64,000 bases of DNA, from assembly GCA_037576215.1 (NCBI GenBank), contig JBANDB010000022.1, positions 186,001 through 250,000 on the forward strand, read 5' to 3'. The notes under the pieces are model-generated. The model was not told where the DNA came from, did no database searches, and saw only the letters and a list, made by a program, of their open reading frames with translations. Positions 35,151 to 46,544 of the stretch are shown here, piece after piece (positions within the stretch are counted from its first letter, which is position 1; each line of letters opens with the position of its first letter). Both the position numbers and the translations under genes were made by a program. This DNA comes from Armillaria gallica. Its lineage: Eukaryota > Basidiomycota > Agaricomycetes > Agaricales > Physalacriaceae.

Positions 35151-38100
35151 CTTGGGTCCGTCCGTACGATTTATTTCTTACGAAAACTTCACTCTCTCTA
35201 ACATATCTATACAGCGGAACCACATACGACTTCGCGTGCATGATCCTTCCGCAATTTCCCCTGTTCTCGGGTTGGGATGGCATTGTATCTATTCTAGGCG
35301 CATCATTCCGTGCCTCAGGTTTGCGAGGGGACCCATACGATGCAATCGACGATGGTCTTCTGATAAGGGAGGTATGACCCAGGTAACTGTGTCGTATCAA
35401 ACCTAATCACATACCCCAGACTAAACAGGAAGGTTGAAGGCGATATCATGGAGAGTAATTGCTGGTTCTCGATTGCTGAGATCCGCCAACATAAGGCCCA
35501 ACGGAGTATCGACCTGAAGAGTGCATAATCTTGCTGTATGGGTGCATCGTCCTTCGAGACATGATCGCAAAATGATCTTCCCCTCATCGGAGTCTCTGTC
35601 TTCACGGCCGATAGGCCGAAAGGTAAATCCGACTTCCTTCGACGAGGCTCTGACGCTAGGACTGATGGTGCGATAATGCCGCCATAACTATGCGTCATCA
35701 ATGTTAGAAGGAGAAAGACTTCCCCCTACGTAAGGCAGTCTCCTACAGGTTGTAACTTTCATTAATGTGGATTTCATAAGTCCACAAGCTTAACCGAGGT
35801 TTGCCGACCCATTACCTGTAACCGAATTACCACTCGGGTGAGGGCCATCGCATATGCGTGGCAGTGCCGAGTCCTATGCTGAGATGTCAACCATGTCATA
35901 GGATCATATGAAAAAGCACATTCCGAGCATCCAAGGGGGAAAATGAGATTTAGAATTACAAAAATGGAGAAGTATGCTCAGACGCGAATCCGGCACCCGC
36001 TCAGATTCCTGTACCACCAATGACCCAAACGCCAAATACACCGATATGAGGGTCGACACAGAGATAGAATAGTGTGATACTGACATATCGTCTTCTAAAG
36101 TCGATGTATTCCCTTACACACGGGCGGACAGTATTCGACGACGAATGGCAAGTATGGGAGTCGACCTATGGCCGCAACAAAAGTTAAAGTATTGATGAGA
36201 TGACGTTCACGACGGCGGTCACCTTGGAGCACATAAACCTAACTCCGATTCCAAAATTACTTCGCAAAGCAGACTTAAAACAGTACACTCGCAAGCCAAT
36301 CGTGGGGGGTAGGCGAGATGAATTGAGATTTTATAGTGAAACCGTTACCATCACTGACATTGACCATGGCATCAGAAGAAACGCTGATGGGACTTCGCCA
36401 GAGGGGGCAGCCGGAGAAATTTCAACGCGACGAATCTATCGAGTCGTCAAACCAATACGTCAGACCTCGCGCCAGAGTCAAGTATGAAATAAGTGCCCTA
36501 TTCAGCCAAGACACACCTAAGACGTCCACCCAGATGGCATCGCCTACATTGAGGAAAGCACTGACAAAATTTGTAGAGTGCCAACATAAGCTTAGAATCC
36601 GGTGAGGAAGAGCAAAAGAAGCAGCGTCAGATGGATGATGGAGAGTGCCCGCTAGCTAGAAGAGAAACACGGAGATGAGAATCGGTGAACCGATCAGGAA
36701 AAAGGAAAATGAGCCAGAAAGAATAATTGAAAGAGGAGGAATATTGCAGAGATAAAAGAAAGACATTCAAGAATGCGGAGAAGTCGTAATCAGGGCAGTA
36801 AGGCAGAATACGAGAGGAAAATAAGAGAAGAAGCAGAGTTAGAAAAATCGGCATCGAATACGATAAGCTCGGCAATCTCCGAAAAGATAAGATAGGTCGA
36901 ATAGAATTTTCCCACAGGTCGTTCAGGACAGCATTATAACCGTATAATCCTATATACATAGGACTCGGAATCCCCCGCAGCGAAGTTTATACCTGGCCCA
37001 CAGTTAGTGCAGCTCGTACGTTAGGAAAAAAGAGGTCAGTTGATGCATGACCTTGTACGTCCTGATAAGTTTTGCTTCAGAATAGAGGGCCATAGATAGA
37101 AAGACCTCGTTAAACTTGGTATGCATGTTCGTCGTCTTTTGCATATGCTTATGGATCTCACAGATTCTCGCTCAGTTCTGCTTTTAGATGCAGGTACTGA
37201 CAATAGATCTACGCATGCTATATCATTTGACGTCATAGTACTTCTTTCGCGCCTGATTTCTGTGCTTTTGGTGTTCCCCTAACATTGCTCGACGGGAGAT
37301 TGAAAAGTGTTTAAGGTCTTATGTGACTATGTCCACCCTAATGGGCTGGTAGGAGTTCGATCGTGACTCGGAAGTCGTTATGCATTACTATTTTTAATGA
37401 GCGGCAGGTCCACGAGTTGCGAGTACAAAGATTCAACTTGCAGAAGAGACATAACAAATTCCTTTGCTCACTACAGAACTCAGTATAGTGCCAGACATAT
37501 ATTTCCTCACTCGTGGAGGTACTGAATTTGACAACGTGAGTCCACTTTGTTCAAGTTCACGCTCGTTTTATTTAACATCAGATGGTGCGCCCACGACGCC
37601 ATGAAAGTTCCTGACGGCTGTACCGTGCCTGCATTAGTCAACTTTCAAGTCCAAAATCAGATATCGGCGATTCCATGGGCATTACTTTTCTAGCTTCATC
37701 CTATCTTCGTTGTGCTCATGACTGACTTTCAAAAATAGCTATCTCGCGGTCCCTGAACCTCTTCGTTCCTGGGGCATAATCATCTGATGCTAAATACTGT
37801 TACTTCCTCCAACGATTCGGATTCTACACACGGCTTCATCAGCGATTGTGAAGATCTTGATAAGACTACGACCTACCACCCTCATGGGTACTGAAATCAG
37901 CTTTGTTTCAGAAGTCATCGTCGTATTCACTGGGACCGCTTTGTTCCCAAAGACATCCTCTTCACTATGCAAGTCCGTCACCAATCCGACCCCGTAAAGA
38001 TTACCGGAGGATTATCCAAAGCGAGTGTTTCGCACCCCTCTGGGAATGCTCCCACCGTGAAGGGATTCGGAAACAAAGGCATATGGCTCAGAGACATTAG

Positions 38101-39186
38101 CGTGCGAACCTACTATTATTCGCTCGCCTACTATTGTCTGCCCTGGTCGTCGCTCGTGATTTCACCAAAGCCGCCGAGTACTTCAATTCTTACAGAAATA
38201 CAAAGCTCACGCAGTGTCCTCCGGAGCCTATACTATTCTATTATGTCCTTTGTTTGCTTTCTTCAAATCAGCGAGGCGATTACACACTCAGGCACTATCC
38301 AGGCCAGCGCATCATGTAATTGCGCATGGCGATGCAAAGGCTCCTTGAAAGCGGGGAAATCAGCAACGCCTTGCTCCAATAAAGGACTTGACTTTAGCAA
38401 TTGTTTGCTACTTCAGTCTCGAATCCGGTAAAGATAGCAAATACACGTTGCCCGTGACTATCAGAAGCGGAACTGTTATTTTACATCTCCACGAATCTAG
38501 GATTTCGACGATTACAATATAGAACCCCTGCGTCATGTCTTCCGAAGATCAGGATAAAGGGCAGTTCATTATCAACGATGCTACAGAGAAACCTACGTGT
38601 TAATCAGAACGCCAATAATTTGTTGCCGGCCGTACGGATACCTCCAATCCCGAACAAGCAGCTTTCTTTTCCCAAAAAAATATCTATCTCAAATGGAGTC
38701 ATGCTCTGTATGGACATGAGAGCCTCATGTTATCATCGCGTGTGCTCCATTGCTGAACAAAGGCTGGTCAGACTAACGACCGTTCACCAAACAATGTTTC
38801 GAGATTCAATGTAGGCTTTTCTCCGAATTTGTCTGAGGTTTTACCCAGTAAGTACATCGGGGGCTTTTGCAAGAGGATAATATAAGTCCAACACTCGGTG
38901 ATTGATGGTATTAGTATGCGTTTTTGGTTTTGTCATACGGTCTGTAACAGGGAAGAGCAACCGAATCGGGCTTCTTCCACATAAGCATAGTCTCAATGTT
39001 CCGATGTTGCGATATGGGGAAGGGTGTATCTCACATACGTGCAGTGGGAAATCAGTTACTGGAATTTAGAGGGACTGCGTCAGAAAATGGCGGTATAACG
39101 GATAATAAAAGTTCTCTAACAGCAGAAATAATTGGTTAAAATTAGTTAAAATGGGTATGCAAGGGGTATCACGATTCGCCTTCGTG
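35151..39186. other. About 4 kb of unidentified, coding-like but broken DNA
   Basis: No gene could be assembled. Open stretches with protein-like composition include 35315-35701 (-, contains THSYGGIIAPSVLASE), 36336-36605 (+, contains YEISALFSQDTPKTST), and 38134-38319 (+, reads VVARDFTKAAEYFNSYRNTK and LFYYVLCLLSSNQ after its start). None carries a signature I can name, and splice sites joining them are not evident. The region may hold one or two decayed genes. Confidence 0.35.
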
Positions 39187-40891
39187 TTAGTATCTGTACC
39201 AAATTTCGACATAGAAAACCAGAGATAACACCAAAAAAATAAAAGGTGACGGTTTTGTATCCATCGCATCGCCTGTTTGAACCGGATCAGAACTGGAGCC
39301 AGAAGGCGCGTATACAGTCGCAGCGGTGTCGTTTGACACGTATCGAAACAACTTCGGCACAAATGAGACTCGAGGTATTGCGCAAAAAGAAGATATACAT
39401 TACCTTGTCTATTCCAGCTTCGCTACTCGTCATGCCTTCGTTCGAATGAGACACACCCTCGATCCAATCGACAGTCGACAAGGCAGGTACACCGCCGGTC
39501 AAGTTCTGTAATATGGCAACAAAATTCCTTCCCCTTTCCAGATGGGTACGTCCTTGTGTCTGCAAATAATGGTAACTATGAGGCAGACGAACGAATCGAG
39601 GCTGTAAGACAGTTGCTCACAAACGCTTCACCAGAAATATCTCCAGGGCCGTTATCTGCCTACAGAAGACGAAAATAATAAAAGATCAGTAGCCGACAGG
39701 GGAAATATTTCGAGAATACCTCACCGTTCCCCAGGCATAGTTCAGATTTCTTCCGTTGTATCTCGAGACGATGCCATTCCGGCCCAACTTATTGGTGTCC
39801 GATGTCGCATAAGCCGGAAAATTACCGGCTAAACCGTACTTATATTGGTCCGCGTCAGAGCAAGAGCTATTGGGAATCGGTCGATCATCAGTCAACCAGC
39901 ATAGAGAGCCTGGGTTGGCTGGAATGATACCATGAGGAAAACCTATTTTCAGCAGATGACAGATGAACGAAACGAAGAACCCACCGATCCAGAAATGCAG
40001 TCGATTATCGTTCTCGGTCGATTTTCGTAATGCAGCATAGCGTTGTGCCATTTGGCCTCCAGCAGAATGACCCCCTACGACGACAGTCTGCAGATGGTTC
40101 GTAATAAACTGAAACCGGATGGATAAAAACTCACGTTCAGGTTTGGGAAAGTGCCTGTATCCATGTAATACGCCACCAACGCGTCAAGCACATCAAAACT
40201 GCCGAAGTTTGGTACGGAGCTTGGCAGAATGTTTTCTTTTCCGTCTATCCAAGTCGTCATTCCCCACAGTAGTACGTCCTCCTCTGCCGCGCCTGCCTGC
40301 ATATCCGGCTGGGTGAAAAAGCATGGGGCCATGACGGAGATGTGTTCCCGCCTTATGCTCGAGTCGTGATACGTGGCGTTGTACAGCGCGTTGTTGATCA
40401 CGTTCCAGTCTGGTTGGCAAAAAGATCGTTCCTGTGAAACAACCGAATAACTGGAAAATGCTTACAGTACCAACAGTCTCGGTTCTGTTTTTGGCTACAT
40501 GAGGAACACGACGAAGGGCTGCAAGGAGAAACTCACCCTCCCAGGTAAAATAACGACTGCTCTGGTTACTTCAGAATTGTTGAGTGAGCTCGTTTGATAG
40601 AGTGGCTAAGACTTGAATGTTAGATTCAGAGACGACTGTCAGGAAGAGGGTCAACCGAACCAGTTTAGCGCCAACGTCTTGATTCACAACCCAGCCAGGG
40701 TACGCGGTAGCGCCGCTCACTTGAGGGAATTCCTGCCAGCCATTGTCGGGATCACCGCCAACGGTAGGGTTCTGGTTGACCTGTTGCCGCCGATGGCGCA
40801 CACTGGCAGAAGCCAGAGGCGCAAGATGAAGGAGAAATGAGAGTAGCATGCAAAGGCGTCTTCCGATGGTCGACGGTTCATGCCCTTTCAT
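39187..40891 (-). CDS. Secreted fungal alpha/beta hydrolase, possibly GPI-anchored
   Basis: There are nine exons: complement(39187..39351, 39404..39559, 39621..39659, 39725..39918, 39985..40087, 40135..40409, 40466..40484, 40537..40605, 40661..40891), 416 aa. A signal peptide is visible (RRLCMLLSFLLHLAPLASAS). Later come AVVILPGR, DCWYYWNV, MAPCFF, then VVVGGHSAGGQMAQRYAALR with nucleophile Ser206, ANPGSLCWL, RYNGRNLNYAWGTADNG, and THLERGRNF. The His is probably in GVSHSNEG. The C-terminus runs through a Ser/Thr/Pro-rich spacer into a hydrophobic tail (PFIFLVLSLVFYVEI), as in GPI-anchored proteins. It matches an uncharacterised secreted alpha/beta hydrolase group of Agaricomycetes as I remember it. 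The donor of intron 1 (GTTCGG) is the least certain site. Confidence 0.8.
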
Positions 40892-42278
40892 ATCAACGTT
40901 CAACCCTAAGCACTTATGGCAATGCCGTATATGAGCGGTCCCTAAATGAATGTCGGCAATTGATGTCCGTGGATTTCTGGTGAGAAGCTAAGCTGCCTCC
41001 CTGCCAGCGGAACAGGCACCTGGAACGGTTTCACAGCGGATAACTCGGTGAAGGATAGCTGCTTTTCTAACCAACAAATATGCAAACGAGGGTCAAACCC
41101 TTAGAAATCGTCACGTCAGTTGGGCTGCGGTACCGAAGAACACGAGAATACTTGCTGTTTTCAGTGCACGGGCACCCAACATAGACAACAGAAGTTCGGA
41201 GATTCTCTGTGGGACAGAGAGCAGTAGAGAAATAGCCGACGGAGATATGTATCGTCATGCCGAACATGTAGCGTCAATAAATTATCGCCACATTGTAATC
41301 GAACCTGAGCGCTAGCGCTGAGTACACTTGGCTCTTTAAAACATAAGTTCTGCGCTGATTTCTTTCACTTTGTTTTCTGTTCGCATATAGTTTGTCAGTA
41401 ACATGTGTTTTGGGCTTGAGAAGAGAGTGATTTGGATATCACTATAAACCACGATTTAGGGACTTTATGAAGCGTTTGTGGCTGGTTTACTGCTATTTCG
41501 GCGATCTGTGCTGCCCTCTCGAGGCTCTCGAGCGCTTGAAGTCCCCAAAAGTTGGTTTATGACGAAGTTCCAACCTTCTTTCATTGCCACGAACCAACCT
41601 GACTGTAAAGCTGTATGTAAACGGCTGTAAAGACTCACAGAGGGCACAAAATCCGTGCTTTTGATATGTTGGTACTGGCACAAGGTCGCAATAAGGAACG
41701 GCAGGGTCCATGGCGAACCATGTGCAGTGGCTACCGAGGTGGAAACAGGAAGTTGATGGGAAGGCACGGTTGGGTGGCTGTGCGATATTGTGACGTAATG
41801 CTTGATCTTTGTTCGTCTGTCACTGGCCATAGTACTTCTCATAGAGATGGCGTGTTGTGCTATAGCACAATAGTAACGTTGATGCATCCCTTGAATAATA
41901 CTTTTGCTCTATATGAAGCAGTCTCAGGAGCGCATGGACTGAAACATGGGCGGCCATGGCGAACGACCGTGAGTCCGTAACGACGTTGCGGGGGTCTCGG
42001 ATTACTTTCCTCTGCCTGGCCTAGCCTAACCTCTCATCTGAAGAGTCTTTCATAATCACCATCTTCGGCGAATTGCCTCTTTAATGCAAATCAGCGTCAC
42101 GCGAATATTCTGTGGCCCTCTCCAGTGCTATGTAGACGACTGTCAATACTAATGCACCAGCATATTCAGTCTCTGCCAGAGGTTGATGTGCGGATGAACA
42201 TCCCTTGAAAGTCAGAAACTATCACATGTACATTGTATTCATTTGTATGAGCGCTCGTGGAAGGGCCTATATTGGACC
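40892..42278. other. Intergenic region with a diverged repeat segment
   Basis: No gene is seen. A minus-strand open frame (41465-41887) has no recognised domain. The part at about 41660-41707 resembles 43566-43613 (shared TGTTGGTA, CGGCACA-like, GGAACGGC and GTCCA blocks), so a small repeat family may be present. Confidence 0.4.
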
Positions 42279-42726
42279 TGTTGTTATGGATATCGGGTAT
42301 CTGCCGACTCGGTCCATGAGTCAACACATGCCTGTACTCGGGCTTCTCGGTCTTAATGGTGACTCACTCGTATCTTCTGTTACTTTCTCTACCTTTCTTA
42401 CAGATACTAGAATAGATTAGAACATTGTAGAGTAATCATGACTTGAACCATTCCTAGTATATAATACTGTACATACCATTGTATAAAAAGTTAATCAATC
42501 TACCTCTTTCAGGACACCTTCATTGCGTGAACCCTCAGCTACGCCTAGCGCTTTCCAGCACCAACCCGAAGACTACGCTTAGCGCTTGTCTTCACCTCTG
42601 CCCCGTAATAGCTTCGCGCTTACAGGGTTTCTGTATCGGCTTTCCCCTTGGTAATAGCTCCGCGCTTACCAGCTACTTCCCTACAGTAATTGCTTCGCGC
42701 TTGCTATATTCATTTACTTCGCAAAC
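42279..42726. mobile_element. Possible solo LTR
   Basis: A 448-bp segment starts TGTTATGGAT and is flanked on both sides by TGGACC (42273-42278 and 42727-42732). It contains a TATA-type stretch (TAGTATATAATACTG near 42456). Its second half is an array of a short motif (GCTTCGCGCTTAC and variants). Short direct flanks, a TG start and internal promoter-like sequence fit an LTR left by recombination. The right end does not show a clean CA terminus, and I find no second LTR or internal polyprotein, so the call is tentative. Confidence 0.4.
42538..42705 (+). repeat. Interspersed array of a GCTTCGCGCTT motif
   Basis: Five variants of TA(A/C)GC(C/T)T(A/C)GCGCTT-like sequence occur at about 42541, 42575, 42607, 42651 and 42688. 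The last three share TAATnGCTnCGCGCTTnC and are spaced about 37-44 bases apart. The array lies inside the possible LTR, so it may be an LTR enhancer-type repeat. Confidence 0.6.
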
Positions 42727-42732
42727 TGGACC

Positions 42733-44566
42733 ACTCAGGTCTCCTCACGAACCCTTGCCGGAATCCAATCTATTCCCTAACGACGTACATCATTTCTAAT
42801 TAATCTTACCTCGCTTCGATCATCACTCCTCGCCTCGTGCTCGCATATCCGATTTCGGCAGAATCCTAACACCTGTTGTCTGGCGCGTTTCTTTTCTTCG
42901 ACGCTGGTTAGTAAGTATAAGTACAGGTATGGTAAAATTTTACGTCTGAGTGTTGCGTTCGTGCGTTCGGCGCGTTGCATTACATCTAAGTACATGCATT
43001 TGCCTTATTGCGCATGGGTGGGAAAAATGCGTTGTTCTGCTGTTTTCTTCTCCGTACATGACAGAGAAGTGTTGTATAGTGTTCGACTGGAAATTTACTG
43101 TTGCGACTCGGGTGCTAATGATGTCTTATTTAAGATCTCAATTTCAGGGGGGGGGGGTCATGCTTACATTTGTCCGTATTGAAACGCATGATTTTGATGA
43201 AGGCAAGCAGGAGAAGAACAAGAAAATGCGGGAGGAGGTGTAGACCCACATAGCCAAGAATGATCTCCAAAAAGCGGAAGGCAACATCAGCGGCCGCGGA
43301 GGCGGGCAATGCAAGATAGCAAGGCAAACCCAAGTAGGCGGCCAATAAAATGCTCTCATAAACGACACGAACTGAAACTAGTGCTTAAATCCGGCAGTCC
43401 CAGTGCAGGATTCACGGGTCCCGGGTGGGCTGGAGCCAGAGCTGCAGCAACAATGGCATCAAGGACTTTGAGGAGATTGGAGTCTTTTTCGTCATAAAAG
43501 AGGACTAGTAAAACCGAATGATTTTTAGTCTCAAAGTGACGCACCGTTGAATGTTGCTGTTAGTGTTGGTATCGGCACACGGTCCCAACAGGAACGGCCG
43601 AGTCCACAGCCCTAACATGACCGGTGGATGGCCGGTTGGTTGGACGCAACGACGCGCCGATGATTTACAACGCGGGCGTTTTCTTCAGTAATGCCTGCGT
43701 GAAGTCCTGCGTGGTGCGCAATCAATACTTGATTAATATGCAAGTTGTCTTCGGACTTACCTGTTGTTCTTCTCTCACAGAACGACATTTGGGGCCTACG
43801 TCAGGGTCCTTCAACACAACGAATGTCATGGAGTCTAGTTCCGAGGCGAGTTATCGTGCAGTAAAATGAAGCTGGCTGACAAGTCGGGCCTTTACAGGAG
43901 GGTAAGTATGTCTTATAATCCGAAACACCAGGTTGACCTAAACGCACCCAAACGCATACCAACCCGATACACCAAACACAAGAAAACGGAAAAATCCATC
44001 GCAAAAACGTGGAATTCTCCCGGCCCTTATAAGTGCCAGGAGACCATTTCGCCTCTCTTCGATGAGTGCTGAATGCGAGACTGCATCTCAACTTTTGTGA
44101 TATCTTTGCTGTATCGTATTACCGCTTGCGTGACTTGAAGGCTGGGTGGAGCTGAATCTTACGGACAGACAAGTAGTCATTTCGACATGAATGTTCGGCG
44201 TTCTCCACGTTCTTCAGCTGATCAAGGATAATGTCGAACTGACCATATATTAGTACATCTTCCTTACACTCACAGATCCGTAGGACACACGACGAAAAGT
44301 TCACTATTATCGCATCTATCCAATTAGAGATGCCTGCCCCTTCATGACGACTCGATGAACGTAGAAATACATTGCTGTCCAAGGTTCTTCATAGTACCAG
44401 AACAATCCATTATCTTTCTCAATGACAGAAACAGGGAAGCTGAGGTTTCCGTCCATCGAACTTTTATCGAATTCATGCGGTTCAATATTATTATATAGGG
44501 TACTTCGTGCGTCGTGCTACTAAATCAATTCTGCTGCGCCTATTAGACAAGCCAATCCCTCTATAT
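42733..44566. other. Intergenic region with no gene assembled
   Basis: A run of ten or more G at about 43147-43157 follows ATTTCA, and several short frames occur on both strands. None shows a domain, and splice sites do not join them. The segment near 43566-43613 resembles 41660-41707. Confidence 0.4.
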
Positions 44567-46544
44567 TCAGGTGCGACCCGTGATGCGGATCTCGAACGGC
44601 TTTACGTGGCTGTGGTTGGCGTCTATCGTCAGGCGCTGATACCGGAGCGAAACTAGTGCACATTACCTAGTGATTCCCGATGAGAATTCAATATCCGGAA
44701 GGGGCTTGACCGGACAAGTGATGGTAAAATTGGAGAGTATATTAGACATTGAAAGAAGCATGGACACTTCGGCGAATTGAACCCCTAGCATCGGAATGAG
44801 CACTGCACACATCCGCGGGAAAGAAACCGATGATCCGCACCTGGACATGTACGTCGTCCATAGCCGAATGCAAATAGACGAGGATCCGGGTTTACAGAGG
44901 AAGGACTTGACTTTGGTTCGGTGTATCTGCTCGGGTCGAACTCAAAAGGTTGAGGGTACAGCTCGGAATCATGCATTATTGCCCTATCGAAGAATAGTTA
45001 CGTTGAGCGTTTGCTATTTACAGTGCGGTAATGAACCCACCAAACATTAGCTATTATCGTCGCGTCTTTTGGTATCCGAAAGCCCCGATATTCGTCTTCG
45101 CAAATTAGTTTATGGGGGAGTGCTAATGATCGAGAGCTTTCAGTCAACAGTAAATACGGTTGGACGAGGGTACTGACCGAGGTTAGCGACGGGGGCAAAT
45201 CGAAGGATCTCTTTGAGAACGGCAGGTAAATATGCCAGTTTGGAAAGGTCGGTTGTACGAGGAGAATTTTCTCGCCCAATTACGTCGTCTACCTCAGCTT
45301 GAGCTCGCTCTTGCACCTCAGGATAGCGAGCCATGAGCATGAGGAATGATATCATGGCTGAAACGGTCTGTGAAATACTACGTTAAGTCAAGCCCGTAAG
45401 AATTAGTCCCTACTCACGGTATCCGCAGCTCCCGCGTATAAACCACCGGCGCACCATTTAATAATATCGTCCAGTTCGGGATCACTACCCCTTTTTGAAT
45501 TGAGGAGACGGGAAGTGAAAGACTCGGTGTATCCGCCCAAGGCCTATTACAGTTGATGAGCCGTTGTATCGTTTATGTTTGCCCGTATGTGAATACACCG
45601 ACCATTTGTTTTTTGACCCATTCGTGTGGAACTCCGGAGAGAGAATCTAGACGCTTCTTCCACTCCGCGCCTTGACGTTTGAACCCAGTAAACGGTAGCC
45701 AAGATGGGAGAAAGCGAACTGTTTGGGTATTTATCATCACTGCCAAGAGAACTGTAAAGAGTAGACGTACCGATGGGATAGTAATCGACAAGCCATCGAC
45801 CAGGAGCTAGCGCCTGTGCAGAAATCATAGCCGACTCTTCAGCGACGCCGATGAAGTCGTCATTTTCGGTAACTGTATATCCGTATGCCACTTTCATAAT
45901 TATTGCAGCAGAATTTCTAGTCGGTGATCGTGAATGGATAAATGTCACCACGTAAGTACACAAGGGGGCTTACCTCCGTAAATGATGAACATATTCTTCA
46001 GGGCTTTTGATGAAACCCTCCACCATCATATCTGCCATGCCATCTAGAAGCGACGAATATTGTTGCGTCGCTTTTGCACCGATGCCTTCTTGAAGCAGTC
46101 GTCGATACTGTCTGTGGCGACCATCCAAGGACGAAATGTTGAACACGGATTTTCCCCGAGCACATATCTCATGATACATCCATGCTTTCGGCCGGTCCGA
46201 GTAAATATTGGCACGCTTGTCAAGTAGGTCATGCACGGATTTGCTGTCATTGAGCACGATGACGCGACGATTGTATACACGGAAGGATATCACCGAGCCT
46301 TAATGATAAATGACTTAGAAATGTCAAGGGTAACATGACGCGACCTACTTTCGTAATGCATTGCCCATTGAGCATATTGCTTCCATGGTGCAGAACTGGC
46401 GAGGCGATTCTTGACACCAAGGAATAAGCTCCCTCGGGGTCCAGGAGGTAGAGATAGACGTCGAAGGGTGGAATTATAAGCTCGTACAATGATTAAGGCG
46501 AGGAAGATTAAGATAAAGACAATGTATGGAGAAGAGAGACTCAT
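44567..46544 (-). CDS. Cytochrome P450 monooxygenase
   Basis: Ten exons encode 494 aa: complement(44567..44609, 44667..44784, 44841..44983, 45041..45122, 45178..45367, 45418..45543, 45603..45718, 45771..45916, 45974..46298, 46349..46544). All nine introns are 50-59 nt GT-AG. The protein has an N-terminal membrane anchor (YIVFILIFLALIIVRAY), a PPGPRG hinge, I-helix AGAADTT (residues 298-304), the K-helix pair Glu356/Arg359 in LKEILR, a PERF-type FDPSRY, and heme-binding FAFGYGRRTCPG with Cys440. It is therefore an ER-bound, NADPH-reductase-dependent class II P450 and looks functional. It resembles the Agaricomycete group often annotated as O-methylsterigmatocystin oxidoreductase-like; that name says nothing reliable about substrate. 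Confidence 0.93.

Noticed and set aside
35315..35701. Minus-strand frame with THSYGGIIAPSVLASE, resembling an alpha/beta hydrolase nucleophile elbow
   Set aside because: The first Gly of GxSxG is replaced by Thr, no oxyanion loop or catalytic His could be found nearby, and no splice sites join other parts. A hydrolase relic is possible but not supported.
43146..43158. G run taken as a polypurine tract of an LTR retrotransposon
   Set aside because: It is a plain homopolymer with no adjacent LTR start and no internal retrotransposon frame on either side.
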